In this document: in pieces, positions 39,901 through 52,421 of the stretch
Numbering within the stretch: position 1 is the stretch's first letter
How the letters are laid out: each line of letters opens with the position of its first letter
Assembly: GCA_938082545.1 (NCBI GenBank)
Contig: CALKCL010000001.1
Span: 34,664-98,663, forward strand
DNA length: 64,000 nt
Source of the DNA: an uncultured Gammaproteobacteria bacterium
GTDB taxonomy: Bacteria > Pseudomonadota > Gammaproteobacteria > Ga0077536
Reading direction: 5' to 3'
The notes under the pieces: model-generated
Database searches by the model: none
Told to the model about the DNA's origin: nothing
Seen by the model: only the letters and a program-made list of their open reading frames with translations
Program-made: the position numbers and the translations under genes

Positions 39901-40605
39901 AACCGAGTTCCAAAAAGCCTCTGTTGTTTGCCCAGTCAAGGTCCTACCACTTTTGTCAGTTATGGTTCCTGAGATCATTATAGGAAAGTCAGTTTTAGTT
40001 TGTTCTAGATATCGATTTACGGCAAAAATTGCAGCTTTGGCATTTAAGGTGTCAAAAACTGTTTCAATTAAAAAGAGGTCAGCGCCTCCTGCTACCAATC
40101 CCTGGCAAGCTTCGTAATATGCTATCTCAAGCTCCTCAAATGTGACATTACGTGCGCTGGGATCATTGACATCTGGAGACACTGACGCGGTTCGATTGGT
40201 TGGTCCTAATACACCGGCAACAAACTTTTTTGTTGTACCTAAATTATTATTTTGGAATAGATCAATAGAGCGTCGAGCGTTTAAAGCTGCTTGTTTATTC
40301 AATTCGAAAACTATTGATTCGAGACCATAGTCAGATTGCGCGATAGAAGTTGAGTTGAACGTGTTCGTCTCAAGAATATCAGCACCTGCATCAAGGAAGG
40401 CAGTGTGTATCCCTTCAACAATATCAGGCGCAGTGAGAGTTAGTAGGTCATTATTTCCTTTTAAGTCAAATTTATGGTCCAGGAAAAGCTCGCCGCGAAA
40501 GTCTGTCTCTGTCAAATTATGTTGCTGTATCATCGTTCCCATCGCTCCGTCGAGGACGATGATTTTTTCCGAGGCAAGCTCTTGGAGCATTTTTTTTACT
40601 GACAT
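36910..40605 (-). CDS. metH: Cobalamin-dependent methionine synthase
   Basis: 1231 aa; [65 protein letters not shown]-activation domain [16 protein letters not shown]. Confidence 0.98.
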   Translation of the reverse strand: MSVKKMLQELASEKIIVLDGAMGTMIQQHNLTETDFRGELFLDHKFDLKGNNDLLTLTAPDIVEGIHTAFLDAGADILETNTFNSTSIAQSDYGLESIVFELNKQAALNARRSIDLFQNNNLGTTKKFVAGVLGPTNRTASVSPDVNDPSARNVTFEELEIAYYEACQGLVAGGADLFLIETVFDTLNAKAAIFAVNRYLEQTKTDFPIMISGTITDKSGRTLTGQTTEAFWNSVRHAQPISIGLNCALGAEDLAPYIEELSRISDCLVSAHPNAGLPNAFGEYDETPAYMGQVIEHMLKAGHINIIGGCCGTTPEHIKTLSDLASKYRPRTVPQITRYCRLSGLEPFNLSPDKGFVNIGERTNVTGSPKFSRLIKDNDFESAAKIASQQVSNGAQIIDVNMDEGMLDSVVLMTKYINLISSDPDISRVPIMIDSSKWEVLEAGLRCLQGKGIVNSISLKEGEEKFLTQARLIKRYGAAAVVMAFDEEGQADSTERKFKICKRSYELLTEKIDFPPEDIIFDPNVLTIATGIAEHNNYAKDFFEATRLIKEQLPHALVSGGLSNVSFSFRGNNPVREAMHSVFLYHGIKYGLDMAIVNAGQLGMYEKIESGLLIAIEDVVFNKNTAGTDNLIELASGVVEGEKAEEELAEWRTKSVEERLSHALVQGITDFIIDDTEEARRTYSKPIEVIEGPLMDGMGIVGDLFGSGKMFLPQVVKSARVMKKSVAHLIPFIEDEKTSSGDNSAQPSIIMATVKGDVHDIGKNIVGVVLQCNNFRVIDLGVMVSLTNIVDAAEREKADIIGLSGLITPSLDEMVYVAKEMEKRKLNIPLLIGGATTSRAHTAVKVEPVYSGPTVHVKDASRAVGVMTKLVSKELKPSFVSSIQDEYATLRKRYTDRKKGSNLISMSKARLNRLAIEWNSYTPIPPKSTEIIVLNDYPLEELVDYIDWTPFFMAWELAGKYPRIMTDEIVGDQATALLHDAKMMLSDIVLHKKIKAKAVFKVFPVNSSGTEDVECYENNSRSVISARIHTLRQQQPKPPGQPNYALADFVAPKTAAKEDYLGAFALTAGLGVDALVKKYEADHDDYSSIMVKALADRLAEAFAEKLHEIVRKDYWGYAADESLSGEDLISESYQGIRPAPGYPACPDHTEKKTLWEILNVEKNIGMTLTENYAMNPAASVSGWYFSHPSARYFGVGKINRDQLDDYASRKGFTSKEAERWLSSSLSYEPEE

Positions 40606-40699
40606 TATTACTAAATCACGCTAATTTTTTTCAAGAAGCCATTTTAACACGGCTCAGGAAATTAATTTAGCTATTTGGTTGTGCTGGGAGGGCGGATCT

Positions 40700-41776
40700 C
40701 TAATTTTTCTTAAACCGAAGTCTGTTTTCAAGATCTAAGTAGAGCAGTAAAATTAAAGTGCCAAAAAGAAGATGAACTGGCGCGAAAGCCAAGAATGTTG
40801 AGACTTCTTCCTTTTTCATCAGAGCTTTGAAAATTCCTAACGCATTTAGGTAGCTAAAATAAACACCTAAGGCTGTCGCAAAGCCTAGATACCAGCTCCC
40901 TGACTTCTGTTTTAAAGCAATTAAGAGGGCTATTAATGGCGCTATAAAGACAAATAATGGTAGTGCTAATCTCCAATGAAGCTCTGCGACATAATTGGCG
41001 TTTTTAGACCGTGCCAAATCAGCGGTAGCTACAAAAGTCGGATATCTGGACACATCAGCCATGCCTGCAGATTTAATTTTGACCGAATAACGCTTGAAAT
41101 CTGTGATTGTGTAACCCAGCGTCCCTGACGCTCCCTGATAACTAGTTCCATCTTCAAATATAGCTGATTTTTGCCCAGTTTCTGGATCGTTTAAAATAAA
41201 AGATCGTTTTGCCAGCATCACTGCGTCCGCGGGTTGAGTATCGTCATGCACAAAGACGTCTGTGAGAAAGTTCTTCTCATTCTCCTCACCCTGGGCAAAA
41301 AATATTTTATCGCCACCAGAAAATCTCTTAAATACGCCCGGCGCCACGTTTGCGATAGTAGCTGTCCGTTTCCCTAAATCTTTTAATTCAACCAATTTTA
41401 ATTCGGCTATCGGGGTTATTACACAAGTCATGAGCGCAACTATTAAAGCGGTTATCCCCGAGAGTTTAGAAACTACAGACAAAATATTTAAATGGCTCAT
41501 TCCATTAGCCTTCATGCTCACTAATTCAGAATGTTTTTGTAGAGATGTGATCACTGTATAAGATCCGAGGAAAATGGATATAGCCACCAAGTCTTGTATT
41601 GACACCAGCATTTTCAGAGCCACTATCTCCAATACGTATTGTGAAGCTAGACTCCCGCTCGCCGCGTCCGCAAAATAGGTTGCTAATCTCATACTAAGAA
41701 AAATTGCTAGCAGAGCGATTAAGATAGCAGAGCTTGTTTTAACAATTTCGGTTAAGAGATGTTTATGAAGAATCAT
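40700..41776 (-). CDS. lptF: LPS export ABC transporter permease LptF
   Basis: 358 aa YjgP/YjgQ-like membrane protein; SLQKHSELVSMKANGMSH, YTITDFKRYSVKI. Confidence 0.8.
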   Translation of the reverse strand: MILHKHLLTEIVKTSSAILIALLAIFLSMRLATYFADAASGSLASQYVLEIVALKMLVSIQDLVAISIFLGSYTVITSLQKHSELVSMKANGMSHLNILSVVSKLSGITALIVALMTCVITPIAELKLVELKDLGKRTATIANVAPGVFKRFSGGDKIFFAQGEENEKNFLTDVFVHDDTQPADAVMLAKRSFILNDPETGQKSAIFEDGTSYQGASGTLGYTITDFKRYSVKIKSAGMADVSRYPTFVATADLARSKNANYVAELHWRLALPLFVFIAPLIALLIALKQKSGSWYLGFATALGVYFSYLNALGIFKALMKKEEVSTFLAFAPVHLLFGTLILLLYLDLENRLRFKKN

Positions 41777-41934
41777 CTTCGGGAACTACCTATCATTCTT
41801 TTTTATTCTGTTATTATGCACGATTGACCGGATATAATACTCACTCTGAATTTTAATAAAAAATGTTTACTACCTAATAAATGCTTGAGTGCCTTTAAAA
41901 GGTAGTTGCAGTTGAAATCTTACGAGGTGTATGA

Positions 41935-42477
41935 ATGGGTAATCGACTATCAAAAATCTACACTAAGACTGGAGATTCTGGGACCACTGGCCTAGGAGAT
42001 GGAAGTCGCATCAGTAAAGCCAGCGATAGGATAAATGCAATTGGCGAGATTGATGAATTGAACTGTAATATAGGGCTTTTGCTTAACCACGAGCTCAGAG
42101 AAGACACGAAGCGCCTTATGATTGACATCCAGCATGATTTGTTCGTTGTTGGTGGTGAGCTATCCATTCCAGGAAGTGCATTTGTAGAAGAAAATTCAGT
42201 CAAAAAGCTGGAGAATGCTATCGATCAGTACAATGAAGAACTACCCCCTTTAAAAGAGTTTATACTGCCAGGAGGGAGTTCTGCGGCCTCAGCGGCGCAT
42301 TTGTGCAGAGCTGTATGCCGTCGTGCTGAGCGAGCCACGCTTGAAATAGAACCCGGTGAATCGATAAACCATGACTTAACAAGCTATATAAACAGGTTGT
42401 CGGACCTTCTTTTTGTAGTAGCACGAATTATCAGTAAGGATTCTAGTGTGGGAGAGATTTTGTGGCAAAGAAAATGA
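41935..42477 (+). CDS. Cob(I)yrinic acid a,c-diamide adenosyltransferase (PduO type)
   Basis: 180 aa; KIYTKTGDSGTTGLGDGSRISKASDRINAIGEIDELN, FILPGGSSAASAAHLCRAVCRRAER. Confidence 0.94.
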   Translation: MGNRLSKIYTKTGDSGTTGLGDGSRISKASDRINAIGEIDELNCNIGLLLNHELREDTKRLMIDIQHDLFVVGGELSIPGSAFVEENSVKKLENAIDQYNEELPPLKEFILPGGSSAASAAHLCRAVCRRAERATLEIEPGESINHDLTSYINRLSDLLFVVARIISKDSSVGEILWQRK

Positions 42478-42508
42478 ACACAATAAATAATTTGAAGAGT
42501 TGCGTAGA

Positions 42509-43108
42509 ATGAAAATAGCATGTCTTGATTTCGAAGGAGTGTTAGTTCCTGAGATTTGGGTCAATTTGGCCGAACAAACAAAAATACCCGAGTTTCGCGT
42601 AACTACCCGTGATATAGCAGACTACGATCAATTAATGTGTTATCGACTCGATCTAATGAAAGAGCACAAGATTAGTTATCATGACTTAAATAAGGCTGCG
42701 GAGAAACTGGATCCTTTGCCAGGGGCTTTAGAGTTTCTTATTTGGCTGAGAGGTCATTATCAAGTGGCTATCATTTCCGATACTTTTTACGAGCTTGCTG
42801 GACCTCTCCTTAGCAAGCTAGATAACCCCATGACGTTATGTCACCGTTTAACTATAGGTTCGGATGGCAATATCATTGACTATCGATTAAGACAAGCAGA
42901 TCCAAAACGTCATTGTGTAAAAGCATTTCAATCTTTGGGCTATGAAGTAGCTGCAGCTGGGGACTCCTACAATGATATATCAATGCTAGAACAAGCGGAA
43001 AATGGAATTCTGTTCCAACCTTCTGAAAAGGTAGTTAATGACTTCCCAAATTTTCCTATCGCCTTAGACTATGAAGAATTAAAAGCAATGTACTTAGAAC
43101 TTATTTGA
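42509..43108 (+). CDS. thrH: Bifunctional phosphoserine phosphatase/homoserine phosphotransferase
   Basis: ATG at 42509 (track ORF begins at TTG 42500). MKIACLDFEGVLVPEIWVNLAEQTKI, AIISDTFYELAGPLLSKL, AAGDSYNDISMLEQAENGILFQP. Confidence 0.92.
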   Translation: MKIACLDFEGVLVPEIWVNLAEQTKIPEFRVTTRDIADYDQLMCYRLDLMKEHKISYHDLNKAAEKLDPLPGALEFLIWLRGHYQVAIISDTFYELAGPLLSKLDNPMTLCHRLTIGSDGNIIDYRLRQADPKRHCVKAFQSLGYEVAAAGDSYNDISMLEQAENGILFQPSEKVVNDFPNFPIALDYEELKAMYLELI

Positions 43109-43112
43109 AAAA

Positions 43113-43967
43113 TTAATTTTGTCTTTTCGAGTTCACGATTTGCCATTGGGTCAATGCCCAAGTCAGGAGGACTGAGCTAGCCTCTCGCATCATTTCGGGT
43201 TTCGGATTCAAGCCCAAGTGCAAAAGAGCCTTCACCATGGTTTTTTGCGCAGAGTCGATAGTGATTGCGGTTGCACCTCCTTGTTTGCTTAACTTTTTGC
43301 CATTAGCGTCGCAGACTAGAGGGATATGGCCATAATTGATGTCTTTAAAAGACAAAAGATTCTGAAGGTAGACTTGCCTGAGTGTTAAGCGGGCAAGATC
43401 TGCACCACGTATTATTTCTGTAATGCCCATTAATTCATCGTCAATAACGGTTGAAATATCATAACTAAAAACGCCATCTGCACGTTTGACTATGAAGTCT
43501 CCTGAGTCTTTTTTGAGGTCACCCTCAATTCGACCCAAGTAGGCATCATTAAAAGAAATACGCGACTCTTCCAGTCTCAAACGCAATTGAGTGTTAGCAA
43601 AAGAAAGTCCTTCTAAGCGAGAACAATTACCAGGATAAGGTCTGCCTCCGATTTTCTTTCGCGTACAAGTACATGGGTAAAGTAATTGGCGCTCAATTAA
43701 AGAGTCAATGACTGAGGCATAGCTACTAATTTGTTGACTTTGATACACTACAGGACCATCCCACTCCATACCTAAGGCATCGAGCACATATAGTATGGAT
43801 TTACCACTGCCGGGAACCTCTCTGGCTTTGTCTATGTCATCTATCCTTACTTTCCAAAGGCCGCCTTGAGCACGAGAGTTGAGAAAGCTTGCTACAGCAG
43901 CGCATAAAGAACCTAAATGAAGACCTCCAGATGGTGTGGGTGCAAATCTACCTATCGTTTGTTGCAT
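43113..43967 (-). CDS. gluQ: Glutamyl-Q tRNA(Asp) synthetase
   Basis: 284 aa; GRFAPTPSGGLHLGSLCAAVASFLNSRA, lacks anticodon-binding domain, KLSKQGGATAI. Confidence 0.94.
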   Translation of the reverse strand: MQQTIGRFAPTPSGGLHLGSLCAAVASFLNSRAQGGLWKVRIDDIDKAREVPGSGKSILYVLDALGMEWDGPVVYQSQQISSYASVIDSLIERQLLYPCTCTRKKIGGRPYPGNCSRLEGLSFANTQLRLRLEESRISFNDAYLGRIEGDLKKDSGDFIVKRADGVFSYDISTVIDDELMGITEIIRGADLARLTLRQVYLQNLLSFKDINYGHIPLVCDANGKKLSKQGGATAITIDSAQKTMVKALLHLGLNPKPEMMREASSVLLTWALTQWQIVNSKRQN

Positions 43968-44718
43968 GCGGAGTTATCAATTCCTTCCGTATTTTTTGGT
44001 CATAGAAGAGCGTTCCAGCGGCGACCCCAATTGGCATTGCTAAAATATTGACGATGGGGAGGAGCGTAAGGATTGTGAGGCTAAAACCTAACCCAAGAGT
44101 AAGTCCTCGTTCTTGGGCAGCATAGTTTCTAGCCGCGGGAAATTCCTTGCCATTATTTGATAAGGGATAATCGATGTACTCTAACGAGAGCATCCAGGAA
44201 CCAAATAACAGCCAAGCAATAGGCGCAAAAAGATTCAGGCCCGGTATTAAACTGAATATCAGTAGAGGCAAGCCTAATTTCAAAAAACAACCAAGCTTTT
44301 TTATTTCGGAACCAATCGAAATGATGCTATCAGCAATATTTTTAAGAGCCCCCGCATCTGAGTTGGAGTTTCTGTTCTGATTTCTCAGTTTGCATTCTAC
44401 AGCAGCGGATAGTTGACTATTAAAAGGTGCCGCCAAAAGATTAGATACTGCAAAGAGCAGAAACGAAAGGGTGCTAGACAGGGTGTAAATGAGGAACCAC
44501 CATATAATATTACGTAGGTAGTTCGGCCAGATACTTAGGTATTGTTCGAGTTGCGAGTACAAAATAAAACCTATCATTAAGAGCCCGCCGACCAGAATGA
44601 TTGCACTTACACAAATTGGCACAATCGCCCACTTGAACATGTCACGTCCGCATATTAAACGAGCAGCAGGATATGTGAAGCTAAATCCTTCTTTAAAAGC
44701 TCTAAAAAATATGAGCAT
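43948..44718 (-). CDS. cysZ: CysZ/EI24-family membrane protein (sulfate transporter)
   Basis: 256 aa; AFKEGFSFTYPAARLICGRDMFKWAIVPI, LLAAPFNSQLSAAVE, GSWMLSLEYIDYPLSNNG. Confidence 0.88.
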   Translation of the reverse strand: MLIFFRAFKEGFSFTYPAARLICGRDMFKWAIVPICVSAIILVGGLLMIGFILYSQLEQYLSIWPNYLRNIIWWFLIYTLSSTLSFLLFAVSNLLAAPFNSQLSAAVECKLRNQNRNSNSDAGALKNIADSIISIGSEIKKLGCFLKLGLPLLIFSLIPGLNLFAPIAWLLFGSWMLSLEYIDYPLSNNGKEFPAARNYAAQERGLTLGLGFSLTILTLLPIVNILAMPIGVAAGTLFYDQKIRKELITPHATNDR

Positions 44719-45113
44719 TAAATATTAGGAATGTAGGACGAGTCTGAGGGTTCCCAAGACGTTTGGCGATGTTCGACAGTAATAGTAGGGTAAGTCCCAC
44801 CTCTGACATTAAATCGTGCGGATAATCGCGCAAATCTTGGAGAGCAAGCTTCTACTATGTCATCTAAAATTGAGTTGGTGATAGCCTCATGGAAGGCTCC
44901 TTGGTCCCTGAAAGACCAAATATAGAGCTTGAGCGCCTTCAACTCAATGCATTTTTCAGCCGGAATGTATGCAAGGGTCATTTCGGCAAAATCTGGCTGT
45001 CCTGTTTTTGGACAAAGGCAAGTAAATTCGGGTATTTGAATTTCTATCAAGTAGTCTCGTTTTGAAGCGGGATTTTCGAAAACGTCTAATTTTTTTGTGG
45101 GTTTGGTGCTCAT
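44718..45113 (-). CDS. queF: NADPH-dependent 7-cyano-7-deazaguanine reductase
   Basis: ORF to 45137; likely start ATG 45113 ([14 protein letters not shown]). [42 protein letters not shown]. Confidence 0.94.
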   Translation of the reverse strand: MSTKPTKKLDVFENPASKRDYLIEIQIPEFTCLCPKTGQPDFAEMTLAYIPAEKCIELKALKLYIWSFRDQGAFHEAITNSILDDIVEACSPRFARLSARFNVRGGTYPTITVEHRQTSWEPSDSSYIPNI

Positions 45114-45298
45114 GTATATAAAGATTCCATGTTTCAATAACTTAATCGGGAGGAAACTCTAGCATAAGCTGGGTTGCACGTGTAGATCGATAGAGTTTTA
45201 CGGGCGAAACTGACCAGTCAAGTGCTTTATCTAGGAAATAATTCTGAAATAGATAATGAGATTGTACGAGCTTTCGCCTATCAGGTATGCTTAAAGGT

Positions 45299-48200
45299 AT
45301 GCGTATTAACAAAATTAAGTTAGCTGGCTTTAAGTCTTTTGTCGACCCTACCAGTCTAGCATTACCGGGCAATTTGACTGGGGTGGTGGGGCCAAATGGT
45401 TGCGGAAAATCAAATGTTATAGATGGATTAATGTGGGTGCTGGGTGAGAGTTCTGCAAAACACCTTCGTGGTGACTCCATGACAGACGTAATTTTTAGCG
45501 GGTCGAGTTCTCGAAAACCAGTTGGGCAAGCAACAGCTGAGATCATATTTGATAATTCTGAGAACAAGCTTGCAGGTCAATATGCCTCTTTTTCTGAAAT
45601 ATCAATAAAAAGAACATTAGGTCGCGATGGAATCTCAAGTTATTTCCTGAATGGTACGCGTTGCAGAAAGAAAGATATTACCAACGTTTTTCTAGGCACT
45701 GGCGTGGGGCCTCGCGGATATTCGGTGATAGAGCAGGGAACGATATCACGAGTGATAGAAGCTAAACCTGAAGAGCTTAGAGCATATCTAGAGGAAGCCG
45801 CTGGAATTTCACAGTACAAAGAACGACGACGCGAAACGGAATCTAGAATTAAAAGAACTGAGGAAAACATTGAGCGTTTAAGCGATATTCGGGGCGAGCT
45901 TGAAAAACAATTGAAACACCTTAAACGTCAAGCGAACGCTGCTGAGCGCTACAAAGAATTGAAAAAAGATGAACGGAAACTTAATGGGTTATTGATAGCT
46001 TTTAACTGGCGTAAAACTAAAGAAGATGCTGCGGCTAATCTTTTACGTAAGGAAGAGTCTGAAACGAAGTTACAAAAATTAATTGCGGACCAGCGTGAGA
46101 TTGAATCATTGCAAGTGGCTCTTAGTGAGGAGCATCAGGAAATCACAACAGATTTCAATACTTTTCAGGCGAAATTTTATTCTAAAACCGCTGATATTTC
46201 ACGGCTTGAACAGGAGTTAAAGTATTCAAAAGAAAAAAAACTTGCCTTAGAAAAAAGCCAAATCGACATAAATACTAAGTTAGTCAGCCTGGTAAATATT
46301 CTTGCTGATGATGAGAAACATATTATTTCCGCCTCTACAGAGCTTCAGGAATTAGAGCCTCTGCTGGTTCAATATAAAACAGCGTCTGAGAAAATGAAAA
46401 GTGTATTGGAAGAGTCCGAGATGGCTTCGGCTCAGTGGCAGGCAGAATGGGATAGCCATACTGTCATAAAAAATAGGCTATCTGAAGAAGTTCACTCTAA
46501 AAAAATACGCCTTGAACATCTTACTGACGCGATAGCGTCCCACAACGAAAGAAGACTAAAAATATCCGACGAGTTGGCAATAGATAACTCAAAAGCTTTG
46601 TCTATGAAGGCTGATACTTTGCGGAGCCATATAGCGAATCTTAACTCGGAGGAAGAGATTCTTACCGAGAAAAAAAATGTTACAGCGGAACTGTTGTCTG
46701 ATTATAGGAATAAAGCTGAGACTCAGCTTAGTCAGTTACATGAATCTGAGTTATTGAGAGAGAAAAAACGGGGAGAACTGGCTTCTGAGAAAGCACTTCA
46801 AGAGAGAGCGCTAGGAGGAGATCAGAGTGATACGGCAGACTGGCTCAAGCAAAAAGGAATCACCGACGTATCTAGACTAGCCGAGAAAATAACAATAGAG
46901 AAAGGGTGGGAAACTGCTGTTGAAACTGCGTTAAGAGTTCCTCTCAATGCATTATGTGGCAATAACGTTGTTGATGACTTGTTCCGACCTGGAGACCAGG
47001 TGTCCGTTAATAAAGCAACGATTACAATCTTAGAATCCGACGATAAAAAGTATGAGAGCCCTTTCTCTTCCTTCCCTTTACTAGCTGACCGTGTGAAAGG
47101 GGTATTCAAAGTCTCTCCGTTTTTAGATGGTGTATATTCGGCTGACTCAGAAGAAGAGGCTTTGAGCGCAAGAAAATCTTTAAGTCCACATGAAGTAATA
47201 GTGACGAAAGATGGATGTCTGTTCGGTCGTTACTGGGCTCAATTACCTGCTAATAATCCCGATGAAATTGGAATTCTAGCGAGAGAGAGAAACATCCACG
47301 ATTTAGAGAACGAATTAGCAGATCTTGGTCTTATCACGACAAATTTAAAGAAAGAGCTGGAAACAACACATGCTGATGTAGAGAAAATAACAGCCAATGA
47401 AAAACTGATTCTTATGTCAACGAGTGAAGTTTCTCAGAAACTTGCTCAACAGGGAGAACAGTTACAAAAACTAATTTCAGAACTGGGCATTCACGATCAC
47501 AAATTTAACGATTTGTCCCAACAGTTAAAAGATATAGACATTAAACTAAAAAATGATGCCACAAGCTCAGGGACACTGTCTGTCGACTTGAGTCTTGGAT
47601 TGGAGCGGTTAAATAGGAAAGAAACTGAAAGTGACCGTTTGACAGAAGCTAAGAGTGCTATTCAGCAGACAGTAGACGATGCAAGGAAAAAATGGGCTGA
47701 GTTGCGCGACGAGTCACATGCGAAAGAACTGGCAGCGCAGGACCTTCGGGCGAAGCTGAGCAACTATAAAGAGGGACAAAAAAGGAACATATCAGCACGA
47801 GAACAGTCGAAAGAAGAACTCGCGAATATTGAGAATAGTATTAGCCAAATGCATAATCCTATTAAGGATATGTCCGATAGGCTGGGCAAAGAGCTGTCTG
47901 AAAAGCTAAACATGGACAAAGAACTCTCTGTACTTAGAATTAATCTAGACCTCTGTGGCGAAAAAAAACAAAAAGCTTCCAAGGCTAGAACTGACGCAGA
48001 GGGGTTGGTGGGGGAATGTAAACATAGCCTCGAGAATGACCGGCTAGAGGAAAGAACTTATTCCGTAAAGCTCGATGAACTTAATACTAGGTTCCAAGAA
48101 ACTGGTGAAAATATTGAAGAAGCTCTTGCAGCAATAGAAGAAAAATTTGAATTGCACGAGATTGCTAGTGATATCGAATCCTTGAACGTCAGATTGGTCC

Positions 48201-48820
48201 GGTTAGAACCTATTAACTTGGCGGCCATTGATGAGTTTAACGAGCTTTCAGAGCGTAAGGAGTATCTTGACGCGCAAGATACAGACTTAACGGACTCATT
48301 AAGCACTCTGAAGTCAGCAATTCGTAAAATCGACATTGAAACAAAAACTCGCTTCAAAGACACCTATGACAAAGTAAACAGCAAACTCCAAGAAACATTC
48401 CCAGTGCTATTTGGTGGTGGACAAGCATATTTAGAAATGACTGATGATGACTTGCTCGAGACCGGAGTTACTGTTATGGCGCAACCTCCCGGAAAGAGAA
48501 ATACCTCTATCCATCTGTTGTCAGGAGGTGAGAAAGCTCTGACCGCGCTAACCTTTATTTTCTCTATCTTCGATTTAAATCCCGCACCTTTTTGTTTGTT
48601 AGATGAAGTTGACGCGCCTTTGGATGATGTGAATGTAGTGCGGCTGATCGACATGCTGAAAACCATGTCTAAGAGCGTGCAATTTCTGTTCGTGACTCAC
48701 AATAAAATAACAATGGAAATTGCTGAGCAGCTCATTGGAGTGACTATGCAAGAGCCGGGAGTTTCTCGGCTAGTGAGCGTGGACATGGCTGAAGCTGTTG
48801 AATTAGCGAAAATCGCTTAG
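45299..48820 (+). CDS. smc: Chromosome segregation protein SMC
   Basis: Start ATG 45299. MRINKIKLAGFKSFVDPTSLALPGNLTGVVGPNGCGKSNVIDGLMWVLGE, hinge region, C-terminal LLSGGEKALTALTFIFSIFDLNPAPFCLLDEVDAPLDDVNV. Confidence 0.97.
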   Translation: MRINKIKLAGFKSFVDPTSLALPGNLTGVVGPNGCGKSNVIDGLMWVLGESSAKHLRGDSMTDVIFSGSSSRKPVGQATAEIIFDNSENKLAGQYASFSEISIKRTLGRDGISSYFLNGTRCRKKDITNVFLGTGVGPRGYSVIEQGTISRVIEAKPEELRAYLEEAAGISQYKERRRETESRIKRTEENIERLSDIRGELEKQLKHLKRQANAAERYKELKKDERKLNGLLIAFNWRKTKEDAAANLLRKEESETKLQKLIADQREIESLQVALSEEHQEITTDFNTFQAKFYSKTADISRLEQELKYSKEKKLALEKSQIDINTKLVSLVNILADDEKHIISASTELQELEPLLVQYKTASEKMKSVLEESEMASAQWQAEWDSHTVIKNRLSEEVHSKKIRLEHLTDAIASHNERRLKISDELAIDNSKALSMKADTLRSHIANLNSEEEILTEKKNVTAELLSDYRNKAETQLSQLHESELLREKKRGELASEKALQERALGGDQSDTADWLKQKGITDVSRLAEKITIEKGWETAVETALRVPLNALCGNNVVDDLFRPGDQVSVNKATITILESDDKKYESPFSSFPLLADRVKGVFKVSPFLDGVYSADSEEEALSARKSLSPHEVIVTKDGCLFGRYWAQLPANNPDEIGILARERNIHDLENELADLGLITTNLKKELETTHADVEKITANEKLILMSTSEVSQKLAQQGEQLQKLISELGIHDHKFNDLSQQLKDIDIKLKNDATSSGTLSVDLSLGLERLNRKETESDRLTEAKSAIQQTVDDARKKWAELRDESHAKELAAQDLRAKLSNYKEGQKRNISAREQSKEELANIENSISQMHNPIKDMSDRLGKELSEKLNMDKELSVLRINLDLCGEKKQKASKARTDAEGLVGECKHSLENDRLEERTYSVKLDELNTRFQETGENIEEALAAIEEKFELHEIASDIESLNVRLVRLEPINLAAIDEFNELSERKEYLDAQDTDLTDSLSTLKSAIRKIDIETKTRFKDTYDKVNSKLQETFPVLFGGGQAYLEMTDDDLLETGVTVMAQPPGKRNTSIHLLSGGEKALTALTFIFSIFDLNPAPFCLLDEVDAPLDDVNVVRLIDMLKTMSKSVQFLFVTHNKITMEIAEQLIGVTMQEPGVSRLVSVDMAEAVELAKIA

Positions 48821-48840
48821 TGTCTTTAAAGTAGTAATCT

Positions 48841-51631
<2,791 letters not shown>

Positions 51632-51652
51632 GAGGCCCAACAAGTTTATACG

Positions 51653-52387
51653 CTATAAAATATTTCCCTGGTTAGCATGAGATGGTTGCGTTAGGAGCTT
51701 TATATATGGCGATACAACGGCCTCTGGTTTGGCTAGCATGTCATGATTTTCAGCGGGATAAGCAGTCATTCTAATAAGAGTCTTGGTCGGGGGAGGGAGG
51801 ACTCCCGCAACACGGAATTGTTCGCTGTTACTGTTTTCAAGTGCATATATCTTCATAAATGCTCCCAATGCGGATTTAGACGCGGCATATGCCCCCCAAT
51901 TTGCTTTGGGCGCAATGCCTTCGCTGGCCAATGTGAATATAACTGTGCGTAGTGCTGATTCTTTCAATAGCGACCGAGTCGCTTGCAATAGCATCACTGC
52001 ACTATGCAAATTAACTTGAAATACTTCAATCCAAGTTTTTAATGAGTAATTGTCGCAGGGTGTTACCTCACCTAGCATGGCAGCATTTAGGACTACAGCG
52101 TCGAGCGTTCCAAATTGCTTTCCAATATGTTCTGCAACGGTCCGGTAGTCATCTACGTTTGCAGTCGCTAAATTGATAGGCAGTAGAGTAGACAGTCCAT
52201 TAGTTTCTGTTCCTATCTCATCTGACAGAACTTCAAGATCTTGTACATTTCGGCCACATGCAATTACATGTGCGCCTTCTCCAGCGCAGGCTTTAGACAA
52301 AGCTTTCCCTATACCTCGGCTTGCCCCAGTGATCAAAATAGTTTTTCCATGGAGAATCGCAGAGTTTATGTTCGAGTTCAAATTCAA
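51653..52387 (-). CDS. SDR family oxidoreductase (YciK-like)
   Basis: 244 aa; ILITGASRGIGKALSKACAGEGAHVIACGRN, NAAMLGEVTP, WGAYAASKSAL. Confidence 0.92.
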   Translation of the reverse strand: MNLNSNINSAILHGKTILITGASRGIGKALSKACAGEGAHVIACGRNVQDLEVLSDEIGTETNGLSTLLPINLATANVDDYRTVAEHIGKQFGTLDAVVLNAAMLGEVTPCDNYSLKTWIEVFQVNLHSAVMLLQATRSLLKESALRTVIFTLASEGIAPKANWGAYAASKSALGAFMKIYALENSNSEQFRVAGVLPPPTKTLIRMTAYPAENHDMLAKPEAVVSPYIKLLTQPSHANQGNIL

Positions 52388-52421
52388 GTGTCTTCCTTTA
52401 AATCTAGCTATCCTAGTCCGC

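Noticed and set aside
36606-40700. Cobalamin riboswitch upstream of metH
   Set aside because: The gap between metH (start 40605) and lptF (end 40700) is under 100 nt and no B12-box-like sequence was seen.
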